Shown: piece after piece, positions 9,141 through 17,567 of the stretch
How the letters are laid out: every line of letters begins with the position of its first letter
Position numbering within the stretch: position 1 is the stretch's first letter
Source: Actinomycetota bacterium
GTDB lineage: Bacteria > Actinomycetota > Acidimicrobiia > Acidimicrobiales > Ilumatobacteraceae
NCBI GenBank assembly: GCA_009705865.1
Contig: WLSJ01000001.1
Span: 1-46,572 of the forward strand
Length of the DNA: 46,572 nucleotides
Direction: 5' to 3'
Program-made: the position numbers and the translations under genes
The notes under the pieces: generated by a model
What the model saw: the letters and a program-made list of their open reading frames with translations, nothing else
What the model was told of the DNA's origin: nothing
Database searches by the model: none

Positions 9141-10031
9141 TCAGATAGAGCGTGTGGCATCTGCCAGTTCTTGCCATTGCTTCATCGGCAACGTGCCAGG
9201 GGCATCGGTGAGTACCTGAACACATACGTGATCTGCACCAGAATCAAGATGTCCTTTGATGCGGGAAACTATTTGTTCCGTTGTGCCCCATGCAACGATG
9301 GCATCGACAACACGATCTTCTTGATTTGTCACTTCATCGGCTGTAAAGCCCATACGAACAAGGTTGTTCACATAGTTCGGCAAACGCGTGTATGTCTTCA
9401 TATGTTGGCGAGCAATGTCACGCGCCTTTGCTGGATCGGTTTCGAACACCACGGCTTGCTCTGGGGCCAGCAATGCACCAGCGCCCATAGTTTTGCGTGC
9501 AAATGCTGTGTGCTCCACAGGAATGAAATACGGGTGAGCCCCGGCACCACGTTCAGCTGCAAGCTTCAACATCTTTGGCCCTAGAGCTGCAAGAACTCGT
9601 TGCGGTGGCGTACTAGGCGCTGGTGAAAAGAAAATTCCTGCATCCATTGCGTCGAGATATTCAACCATTGTGGAATATGGCTTGTCGTAATTGCCCTTGT
9701 GCACGCCGTTCACCATTGGTGCATGGCTGACGCCCATTCCTAACAGGAAACGATCGGGAAATGCTTCGGTGACGGTTTTCCAACCGGCTTGCATTGTTTG
9801 CGCAGTGCGAGCATGAATGCTTGCGATACCCGTTGCCAAGACCATCTTCTTAGTAGCAGACAACAGCAGTGCGGTTGATGCAAAGGGCTCACGCAATACG
9901 GCTTCAGGAACCCACACAGTGCCGAAACCCATGGTCTCTACTTCTGCGATTGCTTCCTGCGCCTTAGCCATTGGTTGCAGGTCAAAGTCTGCAGTCCATA
10001 GTCCGACTCGTCCAAGATTAATTGTGCTCAT
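9141..10031 (-). CDS. LLM-class F420-dependent oxidoreductase
   Basis: A 296-residue luciferase-like monooxygenase-fold protein, close in length and sequence style to the actinobacterial F420-linked subfamily (TIM barrel; start GRVGLWTADFD, segment GFGTVWVPEA, block FLLGMGVSHAPMV). Family members use reduced or oxidised F420, less often FMN, to transfer hydride to varied substrates. The substrate is unknown. It is second in a minus-strand set after NudC (35 bp gap) and before the MDMPI-family gene (16 bp gap). No signal peptide. A second, different LLM protein is at 38836-39765. Confidence 0.85.
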   Translation of the reverse strand: MSTINLGRVGLWTADFDLQPMAKAQEAIAEVETMGFGTVWVPEAVLREPFASTALLLSATKKMVLATGIASIHARTAQTMQAGWKTVTEAFPDRFLLGMGVSHAPMVNGVHKGNYDKPYSTMVEYLDAMDAGIFFSPAPSTPPQRVLAALGPKMLKLAAERGAGAHPYFIPVEHTAFARKTMGAGALLAPEQAVVFETDPAKARDIARQHMKTYTRLPNYVNNLVRMGFTADEVTNQEDRVVDAIVAWGTTEQIVSRIKGHLDSGADHVCVQVLTDAPGTLPMKQWQELADATRSI

Positions 10032-10066
10032 GTCATTCAGACTAGAGCCTCAGTCTCGCGAAATGA

Positions 10067-10858
10067 TTAGCGCTGCAATAGCCAGTCGTCAATCAGACGG
10101 CGTGCGATTGAAATGGCTCCAGGAATCATGGGCAGGTCTTCCCTGTTGTACCAATTGGCATCAGCAATTTCGGTGGTATCACACACAATGTCGCCAGAGA
10201 CATAGCTGGCGCGAAATCCGAGCATCAGTGAATTCGGAAACGGCCACGGCTGACTTGCAACATATTGAATGTTGTTCACAACAATGCCCACTTCTTCTTC
10301 TACTTCACGCGCCACTGCTTGTTCCAAGTTTTCACCTGGTTCCACAAAGCCGGCAAGACATGAGTACAACGGCATTGGGAAATTAGTTCCTCGTGCAAGT
10401 AACGCCTGCTGGTCATCGCCTTCACCGCGCGTGACCAATGTGATGATGGCGGGAGACAAACGAGGAAACTGCATGAGCGAACATGCGGGGCATCGAAACG
10501 CACGCTCGTTGTGTGCAAGTTCAGTTGGTTCGCCGCATCGGCCGCAGAAACGATGCGTGCGCGCCCATTCAATGAGCTGTACCGCACGTCCCGCTACTGC
10601 CCATTCGGTATTACTGACACGGGCAAACAAGGAATACAGATCAGTCTCAGCGCCATAGCCAGGGTCTTCGCCATGCGGAACGTCAATACCCCAACAAGCA
10701 ATGTCTCCGTGCATGCCAAGAAAGTGACTGGTCCATCCTTCTTCGGCCGGACGGTCATCAATGAACACCTTGGTGCCAACCACATGGATATAGCGATGTT
10801 CAACCGCAGAATCGGCGGGAATCAGTGACGGGCGAAAGGGGGAATCTTGCTGGCTCAT
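10067..10858 (-). CDS. nudC: NAD(+) diphosphatase / NAD-capped RNA hydrolase NudC
   Basis: A 263-residue Nudix hydrolase. The ATG at 10858 is preferred over an in-frame upstream codon at 10909 because the latter would overlap the divergent thiolase start at 10903. A zinc ribbon is formed by Cys105, Cys108, Cys123 and Cys126 (FCGRCG ... RCPAC). The Nudix box begins at Gly170 (GFVEPGENLEQAVAREVEEE) and the NudC-specific SQPWPFPNS motif follows at residues 202-210. This motif distinguishes NADH pyrophosphatases from other Nudix enzymes. The enzyme cleaves NAD(H) to NMN(H) and AMP and in characterised bacteria removes NAD caps from RNA. It probably leads a three-gene minus-strand transcript. Confidence 0.92.
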   Translation of the reverse strand: MSQQDSPFRPSLIPADSAVEHRYIHVVGTKVFIDDRPAEEGWTSHFLGMHGDIACWGIDVPHGEDPGYGAETDLYSLFARVSNTEWAVAGRAVQLIEWARTHRFCGRCGEPTELAHNERAFRCPACSLMQFPRLSPAIITLVTRGEGDDQQALLARGTNFPMPLYSCLAGFVEPGENLEQAVAREVEEEVGIVVNNIQYVASQPWPFPNSLMLGFRASYVSGDIVCDTTEIADANWYNREDLPMIPGAISIARRLIDDWLLQR

Positions 10859-10902
10859 TGCCCACTGACGGTAGTGCGTATTGCGCTGTCTAGGATAACT
10901 AC

Positions 10903-12090
10903 ATGGCACGTTCCCAAAACTCAGTAGTAATTATCGACACCTTGCGCACCCCAATCGGCAAGCGCAACGGAGGTTTGTCCACCTTGCACCCAGGCGAATT
11001 GCTCGGCATTGTGCAAAAAGGAATTCTTGATCGCACAGGTCTTGACCCAGCACTTGTTGAACAAGTTGTTGGCGGTTGCGTTAGTCAAGTCGGCGAACAG
11101 GCATTCAACATCACTCGTACTGCATGGTTGGCAGCTGGCCTTCCACTCACCACCGCTGCAACCACCATTGATACACAGTGTGGTTCTTCACAACAGGCCA
11201 CTGGTCTTGCAAGTTCACTCATTGGTTCTGGCGTTGTTGACATTGCAATTGCTTGTGGTGTTGAAGCAATGAGCCGAGTACCCATCGGAGCATCGGGCCG
11301 CAAAGAATTTGGTCTCGGTATCCCAATGCCAAAGACATACTTCGCCGAGTACGAAATGACTTCTCAATTCGAAGGCGCAGAGCGCATCGCTGACAAGTGG
11401 GGCATCTCTCGCGAAGACACAGACAAGTGGGGCCTTATTTCTCAACAGCGCGCAATTCGTGCATGGGAAGAAGACCGCTTTGCTGGTCAGTTCATCGAAG
11501 TAGATGCACCAGAAGTGAACGAAGCCGGCGAAGTCACTGGTACACGTCGCGTGTCACGCGACGAAGGCTTGCGCGAAACTACTTTGGAAAAGCTCAGCAC
11601 CCTGAAGCCAGTTGGTCGCCCAGATGGTGTCCACACAGCTGGTAACTCATCGCAGATTTCTGATGGCGCATCAGCAGTTCTCATGATGACCGAAGAAAAG
11701 GCCAATCAACTCGGCCTCAAGGCACGTGCTCGCATCGTTGACTCTTGCCTAGTCGGGGTTGATCCGGTACTCATGTTGACAGGACCAATTGATGCAACCC
11801 AGCGTCTCCTTCAGCGCAACAACTTGAAGATCTCGGACATTGATGTGTTTGAAATCAACGAGGCGTTTGCGTCTGTTGTTCTGGCATGGGCCAAAGAAGT
11901 TGGTGCTGATCCTGAGCGCACAAACCCCAACGGTGGTGCAATCGCTCTTGGTCATCCTCTCGGCGCAACAGGCGCCTTCCTTGTCACCAAGGCACTGAAC
12001 GAACTCGAGCGCACCGGTGGTCGCTACGCAATCGTTTCAATGTGCTGTGGTGGTGGCCTCGGAACCGGCACGCTCATCGAGCGTCTCTAA
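10903..12090 (+). CDS. Acetyl-CoA acetyltransferase (thiolase)
   Basis: A 395-residue type II thiolase. The nucleophilic Cys93 lies in DTQCGSSQQATG, the catalytic His351 in GHPLGATGA, and the general acid/base Cys382 in SMCCGGGLGTG. The enzyme either condenses two acetyl-CoA to acetoacetyl-CoA or cleaves 3-ketoacyl-CoA at the end of beta-oxidation; length and motifs do not decide direction. It is divergently arranged with nudC (44 bp between the chosen starts) and followed 14 bp later by a lipoprotein nuclease gene. Together with acyl-CoA dehydrogenase and enoyl-CoA hydratase elsewhere in the window it fits fatty-acid degradation. Confidence 0.93.
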   Translation: MARSQNSVVIIDTLRTPIGKRNGGLSTLHPGELLGIVQKGILDRTGLDPALVEQVVGGCVSQVGEQAFNITRTAWLAAGLPLTTAATTIDTQCGSSQQATGLASSLIGSGVVDIAIACGVEAMSRVPIGASGRKEFGLGIPMPKTYFAEYEMTSQFEGAERIADKWGISREDTDKWGLISQQRAIRAWEEDRFAGQFIEVDAPEVNEAGEVTGTRRVSRDEGLRETTLEKLSTLKPVGRPDGVHTAGNSSQISDGASAVLMMTEEKANQLGLKARARIVDSCLVGVDPVLMLTGPIDATQRLLQRNNLKISDIDVFEINEAFASVVLAWAKEVGADPERTNPNGGAIALGHPLGATGAFLVTKALNELERTGGRYAIVSMCCGGGLGTGTLIERL

Positions 12091-12104
12091 ACAAAGGAGC
12101 GCGC

Positions 12105-12611
12105 ATGGCGCGCAATCATGTGGCCGTCACGGCTGTTCTCTTTTCATCGCTTCTATTCGGCTGCGCCCAAAAACAAATCGCCGTCACTCCTGACGGTCGT
12201 GTTCATGGCGTCATCACTCATGTCACAGACGGCGACACAGTCGATGTTCGCTTCGGTAGCAACACTGAAAAGATTCGACTCATAGGGGTTGATACCCCCG
12301 AAACGAAACACCCCACAAAACCAGTGGGCTGTTGGGGGCCTGAGGCATCTGCACACACAACGGCGTTATTGCCACCCGGCACTGATGTGTACATCGTGCG
12401 TGATGCAGAAGCTCGAGACAAATACAAACGACTGTTGGCATACGTGTATCGATCAGCCGACAACTTATTTGTCAATTACGAATTGGTCGCAGGTGGTTGG
12501 GGCGTGCCCCTCTCCATTGCGCCGAATACTGCATTCGAAACGGACTTTGCGGCGGCTGCGTATTCAGCACAACAAGCAGATCTCGGGTTATGGGGACACT
12601 GTCGGGGGTAG
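12105..12611 (+). CDS. Secreted lipoprotein thermonuclease (SNase-like)
   Basis: The ATG at 12105 follows a clear ribosome site (AAAGGAG, 12093-12099, 5 nt spacing); a longer frame would overlap the thiolase. The 168-residue product has a short hydrophobic leader with a lipobox (SLLFGC), so it is probably lipid-anchored outside the membrane. The mature part is a staphylococcal-nuclease fold: DGDTVDVRF, IRLIGVDTPE (equivalents of Arg35 and Glu43) and DKYKRLLAYV (Arg87 equivalent) are all present, as is the late LWGHC block. The family cuts DNA and RNA with calcium. An extracellular anchored nuclease would suit DNA or phosphate scavenging, which is inference. Confidence 0.88.
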   Translation: MARNHVAVTAVLFSSLLFGCAQKQIAVTPDGRVHGVITHVTDGDTVDVRFGSNTEKIRLIGVDTPETKHPTKPVGCWGPEASAHTTALLPPGTDVYIVRDAEARDKYKRLLAYVYRSADNLFVNYELVAGGWGVPLSIAPNTAFETDFAAAAYSAQQADLGLWGHCRG

Positions 12612-12620
12612 TGTTTCTGT

Positions 12621-13460
12621 ATGCCAGACAGTCGCACTCTTGCCTCACGATTGGGTCACAGCGACGATGCACGACTGGTCATCATCTCGTGCGACGATCT
12701 CGGTTCATGTCATGCGGCCACTGAAGGCGTCTACCAAGCACTGCGTGACGGAGTTGCTACGTGTGCATCAATCATGGTGCCTGCACCGTGGGCAAGATAC
12801 GCAGCACAGCAATACAACGGCGACGACATTGGTGTGCACCTCACACTGAATGCCGAACATCCTTTGTACAGATGGGGCCCATTGACTCACGCTCCATCAC
12901 TGTTGTCAGGCGAAGGAGGCTTTCCTCGGTCAGTTGATGACTTGTGGGAACACGCCGATTCAACAGAAGTGTTGCGTGAATGTCGAGCACAAATTGAGCG
13001 TGCATTGGCATGGGGTATTGATGTCACACATCTTGCACCACACCTCACGTCCATCACTGTGAGGCCAGAATTTTTTGATGTGTATCTCGAACTTGCTGTG
13101 GAGTTCAAACTGCCTATCCGTTTGCCTTCCACCATCTCTGCGTCATCAGCTGGTTTTCCATTCCGTCAGTTAGCTACTGATGAAGGCGTTGTGTTTCCTG
13201 ATCATTTTGACCATGACTGGCGCACGGGAAGTCGTGAACGCGTTCTTAGTGCGCTTGCTTCACTTGAACCTGGTGTCACAGAAATTCATGTGCAGCCTTC
13301 AATAGACACTCCTGAAGTGCGAGCACTTGGTGATGTAGCGGTCGGATGGATCGACGACTTGGCTCTTGCTCTGAGCGATGAACTTCGCAGCGCTATTGCG
13401 TCAAGTGGCGCAGTGCTAATTGGCTATCGCGAATTACGCGACGCCATGCGTGCTAACTAA
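12621..13460 (+). CDS. ChbG/HpnK (YdjC-like) carbohydrate deacetylase
   Basis: A 279-residue protein of the YdjC/ChbG family. The metal-binding start VIISCDDLGSCHAAT corresponds to the usual NADDFG block; GVHLTLN and THLAPHLTS provide the expected histidines. Members remove acetyl groups from N-acetylated sugars such as chitooligosaccharides or from hopanoid-linked GlcNAc (HpnK). The substrate here is not clear. It starts 9 bp after the nuclease gene, so it may share the thiolase-nuclease transcript, and overlaps the convergent mca gene by 4 bp. A hairpin with a T-run follows its stop. No signal peptide is present, indicating an intracellular enzyme. Confidence 0.8.
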   Translation: MPDSRTLASRLGHSDDARLVIISCDDLGSCHAATEGVYQALRDGVATCASIMVPAPWARYAAQQYNGDDIGVHLTLNAEHPLYRWGPLTHAPSLLSGEGGFPRSVDDLWEHADSTEVLRECRAQIERALAWGIDVTHLAPHLTSITVRPEFFDVYLELAVEFKLPIRLPSTISASSAGFPFRQLATDEGVVFPDHFDHDWRTGSRERVLSALASLEPGVTEIHVQPSIDTPEVRALGDVAVGWIDDLALALSDELRSAIASSGAVLIGYRELRDAMRAN

Positions 13461-14374
13461 CGAATCCCGACAAACATGTCGGTTTCCATCATTCCTTCTG
13501 GCACGTCGCGGTGATGACTCTGGGCCAAAATCCAGTCTTCCCACGGATACACGTCAGCTAATTCGGCGTCTGTGAGTCCGAACCAAAACTTGGCAGCAGG
13601 ATCAACTTGAGTGGCATGCGCACGAAGCGACTGAGTGCGCGCAAAGAGATAATCGCCAATATGCAGACGCGTTGTAACACGGTGATCTTGAGACGGACGA
13701 TTACGCCAGTTCTCATCAAACGGTGACTCGCCATATTTCAACACCAATGCTTCATGCACTGCAAGAATGCGCTCTTTTGCCCACAATGTGTAATACATCT
13801 TTTGTGGTTGCCATGGCTCCCCAGCTTCGGGGTACCACGCAGGGTCGCCCGCACGATCAAATGCCAACACACTTGCATCATGAACCCGTAAATGATCAGG
13901 GTGCGGATAACTGGCTTGGTCATCGTTGTACGTGAGAATTACATGCGGACGCTCGAGTCGAATCAAGCGAACAAGACGACCGGCAGCTTCATCAAGATCT
14001 GCCATATGGAAACAATCAGGATTGTTGTTCGAATCAGAACCAGCCATGCCCGAATCTCTGTAGCCCAACATATGCAGAGCACTAAAACCAATGGCCTCAA
14101 CTGACCTGCGCAACTCTTCAGGGCGCACAATGGCGAGGTGCGCTCGTTCTTGTTCAGGCGTCATGTCGTGAAACGGCTGGCCTGGTTCACGCAACGCCGG
14201 GTTCTGCAGATCGCCTTCTTCGCCGCCTGTGCAGCACACGAGCACTGTCCGCACTCCTTCAGCAAAGTACTTCGCCACCGTGGGAGCACCTTTAGACGCC
14301 TCATCATCAGGATGAGCGTGAATTGTCATGAGGCAGAGTGGATCTCCCGAGGAAGACAATGGGGGCGTAGGCAT
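13457..14374 (-). CDS. mca: Mycothiol S-conjugate amidase (PIG-L family)
   Basis: A 305-residue PIG-L deacetylase. The ATG at 14374 gives MPTPPLSS before the conserved core; an upstream codon at 14395 is possible. The zinc site HAHPDDEASKG and the CTGGEEGDLQNPA block are typical of Mca and the related MshB; YPHPDHLRVHD carries the last metal-site histidine. The length near 300 and the ASKG and EEGDLQNP details favour Mca, which cleaves mycothiol conjugates to release mercapturic acids for export, over MshB, the mycothiol synthesis deacetylase. This is a detoxification step in actinobacteria. Its start faces the PAS-GGDEF-EAL gene divergently, with few bases between. Confidence 0.82.
   Translation of the reverse strand: MPTPPLSSSGDPLCLMTIHAHPDDEASKGAPTVAKYFAEGVRTVLVCCTGGEEGDLQNPALREPGQPFHDMTPEQERAHLAIVRPEELRRSVEAIGFSALHMLGYRDSGMAGSDSNNNPDCFHMADLDEAAGRLVRLIRLERPHVILTYNDDQASYPHPDHLRVHDASVLAFDRAGDPAWYPEAGEPWQPQKMYYTLWAKERILAVHEALVLKYGESPFDENWRNRPSQDHRVTTRLHIGDYLFARTQSLRAHATQVDPAAKFWFGLTDAELADVYPWEDWILAQSHHRDVPEGMMETDMFVGIR
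13467..13485 (+). terminator. Candidate terminator hairpin after the ChbG-like gene
   Basis: The sequence CCGACA-AACA-TGTCGG forms a perfect 6-bp stem with a 4-base loop, followed by TTT. It begins 6 bp after the stop of the ChbG-like gene and lies within the 3' end of convergent mca, as terminators often do in compact convergent pairs. The T-run is short, so termination strength is uncertain. Confidence 0.4.
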
Positions 14375-14401
14375 CCTTGACAGGATAGTGACCAAGCGGT
14401 C

Positions 14402-14714
14402 ATGAACCGATCACGCTGGGGGGTTGTTCCACCGCTAAGGGTGTTCAATCTGTGAGAATAGCCATATCGACTTCTCCACCACTGCCCTGCCGATTGGCAT
14501 TTTTGAGACGGACATCAACTGTCGTCTCACAGCTGGCAACGATGCCTTTCGCGCATTAGTCCTCGGAGGAGCACCCGTCAGTGTTGGTACTGCTCCGTGG
14601 GTCAATGCATTACCGCAAGAACGAACAGAATGTGAACGACGCTGGGTACAGCATCGTGACAGCGGAGAAACTTTTACTGTTGAATTCCGCATCGGATTAG
14701 CAACGGGTGAAGTC
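14402..14714 (+). other. 5' extension of the PAS-GGDEF-EAL gene in two frames (possible +1 frameshift)
   Basis: The frame of the downstream gene is open from 14439 (in-frame TAA at 14436-14438) and encodes convincing PAS-domain sequence before the first ATG at 14715, including ALPIGIFETDINC, FRALVLGG and FTVEFRIGLATGE. No ATG, GTG or TTG exists in that frame over 14439-14714. A second frame starts at ATG 14402 (MNRSRWGVVPPLRVFNL) and stops at TGA 14453. Skipping one base at CTG-TGA (14450-14455) joins the two smoothly into VFNL-ENSHIDFSTTALPIGIF. The explanations are an assembly or sequencing indel, a recent frameshift mutation, a non-standard start codon, or +1 recoding. The first is the most economical. 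Confidence 0.6.
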
Positions 14715-16547
14715 ATGTGGATTCAAGCGTCAACTCAACCCGTTGTTATTGATGGCGCACTTGCCGGTTACATCGGAACGGCCATTGATTGCACGTCACT
14801 TGTGACACAGCGGCAACTGTCTGATCAGCTTGTCGGGTTACTTGATGTCTCTGGCGATGCAGTACTTGTTTTTGATCGTGTTGGTGAACTGATGTTTGCA
14901 AACGACACCGCACGCACGCTCATTGGCGTCGCTGACCCTGGTGCAGGCGCTGGCGACATCGCTGCACGCACGTTTATGCAAGCAGTGCGCGACCAATTGC
15001 CTCGCGTCTTGCTTGATGCTGCCCCACCAGCTGATTCATCGCATCGCTGGGAAGGTGAAATAGGTTTCCGTTCCCCAGATGGCATTGCCCGCACGCTGTC
15101 TGTTGTGGTGCAAGTAGTGCGCGATGCCAACGGAAGCGTGCATCACTGGGCCACGATCACCCGCGATATCACTGAAGAGCGACAATCACAAGCCGAACTT
15201 GCACGCCAAGCAACCCACGATGCATTAACCGGGTTACCGAACCGAGTGTTATTCGAGCGCAAGACCACCGAAGCTCTTGAACGTAGTCGCACTACACATT
15301 CAAGTGTCGCTGTGTTGTTTATTGACCTCGACAAACTGAAGCACGTAAACGACACCATTGGTCATGCCGTTGGTGACCAACTGATTGTCACTGTTGCTCG
15401 CCGTCTCGCAGCAGCAACTCGTCCTAGTGACTTAGTGGCACGCATCAGTGGTGATGAGTTTGTTGTTCTGTGTGAGGGGCTACTTGATGAACAAGTTGCT
15501 CTTGATGTTGCCGAGCGAATTCGCACATCAATTACAGGGCCATTGGTATTGCAAGGCGTGGAAATCGAAGCTGGCGCAAGTATCGGTGTCGCAATGTCGA
15601 CACCAGAACTTCTCAGTTCTGAATCAGCTGCTGATGCTGCAGTGACATTGTTACGTTCAGCAGACACCGCTATGTACCGAGCTAAACAACGTGGTCGCGG
15701 CAGATCAGAGCTATACAGCGAAGATATGCGCACAGCTGCCAAAGCACGCCAGACTCTTGCATCAGAACTTGAACAAGCATTGGCAGGCAATCAGTTCGCC
15801 GTGGTCTTTCAACCCATCGAATCAGCCCACACAGGCCGCGTGGTTGCTGCAGAAGCCCTGTTGCGCTGGAATCACCCCACTCGGGGACTACTGGCGCCAG
15901 GCGCCTTCCTTGACCTCGCAGATGAATCTGGACTCATCGCCCCTATTGGTGATTGGGTGCTGAATGAGAGCGCTCGCACAGTCGCAGAATGGATTTCAAC
16001 GGGGCTCGTTGATCGCTCGATGGCAATTCATGTCAATGCCTCGCGCCGTCAACTCTCTGACATCACTTTCGTTGATCGCGCACTAACTATCTTGCGTGAC
16101 AACAATCTTGAAGGCTCTCAACTGGTGTTTGAGACGTCCGAAGCAACATTGGTAGACAACAACCCATCAGTGCTTCGCACAGTTACTGCTCTGAAACGCC
16201 AGGGTGTACGCATTGCAGTTGACGACTTTGGTGCTGGCTATTCATCGCTCGCATCATTGCGCACCTTCCCTGCTGACTTATTGAAGCTTGACGGCACCTT
16301 GGTACGCGATGTCGGACGCACTGACGGCGGCGATGACCCCATGGTGCGTTCTCTTATTCAGTTAGCTCACTCACTGAATTTGATTGTGTGTGCAGAGTGG
16401 GTGACAACCGAAGATCATGTACAGCGCCTCAAAGTTCTTGGGTGTGATTTACTGCAGGGAAACCGCATCGGAGAACCAATTAGTGCAGAAGCATTTGCTA
16501 CTAAATTGCGCAGAGTTTCTGCGCAACCTTCTCAAGCAATCGACTAG
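14715..16547 (+). CDS. PAS-GGDEF-EAL cyclic-di-GMP signalling protein
   Basis: From the first ATG the frame gives 610 residues, but the true protein probably begins earlier, since the ATG cuts a PAS domain in half (see 14402-14714). Order: remainder of PAS 1, a second PAS domain (~residues 38-160, ending ATITRDITEERQ), GGDEF domain (~170-330; DALTGLPNR, and active-site variant SGDEF in ARISGDEFVVL), then EAL domain (~345-605; EALLRW, DDFGAGYSSL, LLKLDGTLV). The EAL block usually written AEGVE is AEWVTTE here, so phosphodiesterase activity needs testing. GGDEF domains make and EAL domains degrade c-di-GMP. No membrane segment is seen. It overlaps the convergent LCP gene by 4 bp (CTAG). Confidence 0.88.
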   Translation: MWIQASTQPVVIDGALAGYIGTAIDCTSLVTQRQLSDQLVGLLDVSGDAVLVFDRVGELMFANDTARTLIGVADPGAGAGDIAARTFMQAVRDQLPRVLLDAAPPADSSHRWEGEIGFRSPDGIARTLSVVVQVVRDANGSVHHWATITRDITEERQSQAELARQATHDALTGLPNRVLFERKTTEALERSRTTHSSVAVLFIDLDKLKHVNDTIGHAVGDQLIVTVARRLAAATRPSDLVARISGDEFVVLCEGLLDEQVALDVAERIRTSITGPLVLQGVEIEAGASIGVAMSTPELLSSESAADAAVTLLRSADTAMYRAKQRGRGRSELYSEDMRTAAKARQTLASELEQALAGNQFAVVFQPIESAHTGRVVAAEALLRWNHPTRGLLAPGAFLDLADESGLIAPIGDWVLNESARTVAEWISTGLVDRSMAIHVNASRRQLSDITFVDRALTILRDNNLEGSQLVFETSEATLVDNNPSVLRTVTALKRQGVRIAVDDFGAGYSSLASLRTFPADLLKLDGTLVRDVGRTDGGDDPMVRSLIQLAHSLNLIVCAEWVTTEDHVQRLKVLGCDLLQGNRIGEPISAEAFATKLRRVSAQPSQAID

Positions 16548-17551
16548 CCCGCCACGGGTGCTGGACCAAGTCCTGCGAAATATGCCAACACTGCAGGGGC
16601 ATCATTTGCAAGGCGGAACACAAAGTTGCTGCCAGACCATCCGCTTGTTACGGGTAACGAATACGACACTGCAGACCCGTCACCCACTGGGCGTAACTTT
16701 CGTGCAAGATCAATGAGATCAAGTCCATCGTCTACAGACACGGCTTCTGCAAATGAATCGAGAACGTTATGTGCATCAAGTGGATTCTGTGCAATATAGC
16801 GAGCGGCCTCTTTAGCTAATAGAGAAATGAAGGCCCTCTGGCGAGTACCGCGACCTACATCTCCTGTTCCCTCTGGTTGCCACTGGCCGTCAATCTTTTC
16901 TTCAAAATGGCGGGAACGGGCATAGGCCAAGGCTTTTGATCCAGTCAATAACTTGCACCCTTTATGTCCGATAAAAAATCCGGTGGCTTTGTCGCGTGAG
17001 CCACGTGGAACACACAGATGCACGCCGCCGATTGCATCAACAATTTTTTTGAAACCAGAAAAATTGACTTCAATGTAATGATGAATCGGGATATTCAAAG
17101 CTCTTTCAATTGTTCGCAATAGAACATCTGCTCCACGTTGATAACCAGCGTTGACTCTCGAAAATTTGTCGTTGTCTGACATTCGCACCCACAAGTCACG
17201 AGGAATCGACATCATTGAAACAGATTTCGCATTGGTGTCGTACCGCAAAAGAATCAGCGTGTCAGAACGCATCCCAGGATTTTTCTCTTCTGAACCCATT
17301 GATGCATAGTCAGCATCATTCGGGTCTGCAGAGGCGCGCGAATCCGAACCAACTAAGAGATAATTCTCAATACCGTCCGTGGCAGGTGACAACGCTGAAG
17401 TTGCTGCCGGAACTCGAGTGACAGAATCAAGATGACCGCGGGTTGCCCTCACAATGCCAAGTGCACCTGCGAGCGACATAACGAGTGCGACACACAACAC
17501 AATCATCCATCGAGGAGCGCCTGCGAATCGCGAGAGTTTGCCTTCGGTCAT
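16544..17551 (-). CDS. LytR-CpsA-Psr (LCP) family cell-wall ligase
   Basis: The start at 17551 (MTEGKLSRFAG) gives 335 residues; the frame extends to 17638 but would run into the biotin ligase gene. One membrane helix is visible near residues 15-35 (WMIVLCVALVMSLAGALG), then an extracytoplasmic LCP domain with LLVGSDSRAS, RSDTLILLRYD, SIPRDLWVRM, HYIEVNFSGFKKIVDAIGGV and AYARSRHFEE. These Arg and Asp residues bind the lipid pyrophosphate substrate. The family attaches polymers such as arabinogalactan, teichoic acid or capsule to peptidoglycan from undecaprenyl carriers. It is preceded by the biotin ligase on the same strand (16 bp gap). The galactofuran genes at 32.7-35.6 kb make galactan a plausible cargo. 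Confidence 0.9.
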   Translation of the reverse strand: MTEGKLSRFAGAPRWMIVLCVALVMSLAGALGIVRATRGHLDSVTRVPAATSALSPATDGIENYLLVGSDSRASADPNDADYASMGSEEKNPGMRSDTLILLRYDTNAKSVSMMSIPRDLWVRMSDNDKFSRVNAGYQRGADVLLRTIERALNIPIHHYIEVNFSGFKKIVDAIGGVHLCVPRGSRDKATGFFIGHKGCKLLTGSKALAYARSRHFEEKIDGQWQPEGTGDVGRGTRQRAFISLLAKEAARYIAQNPLDAHNVLDSFAEAVSVDDGLDLIDLARKLRPVGDGSAVSYSLPVTSGWSGSNFVFRLANDAPAVLAYFAGLGPAPVAG

Positions 17552-17567
17552 CACATGACTACGGTAC

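Noticed and set aside
14437..14456. A prfB-like programmed +1 frameshift
   Set aside because: The AGGG-to-slip-codon spacing is about 8 nt rather than about 3, and CTG followed by TGA does not re-pair well in the +1 frame; kept only as a less likely option in the finding.
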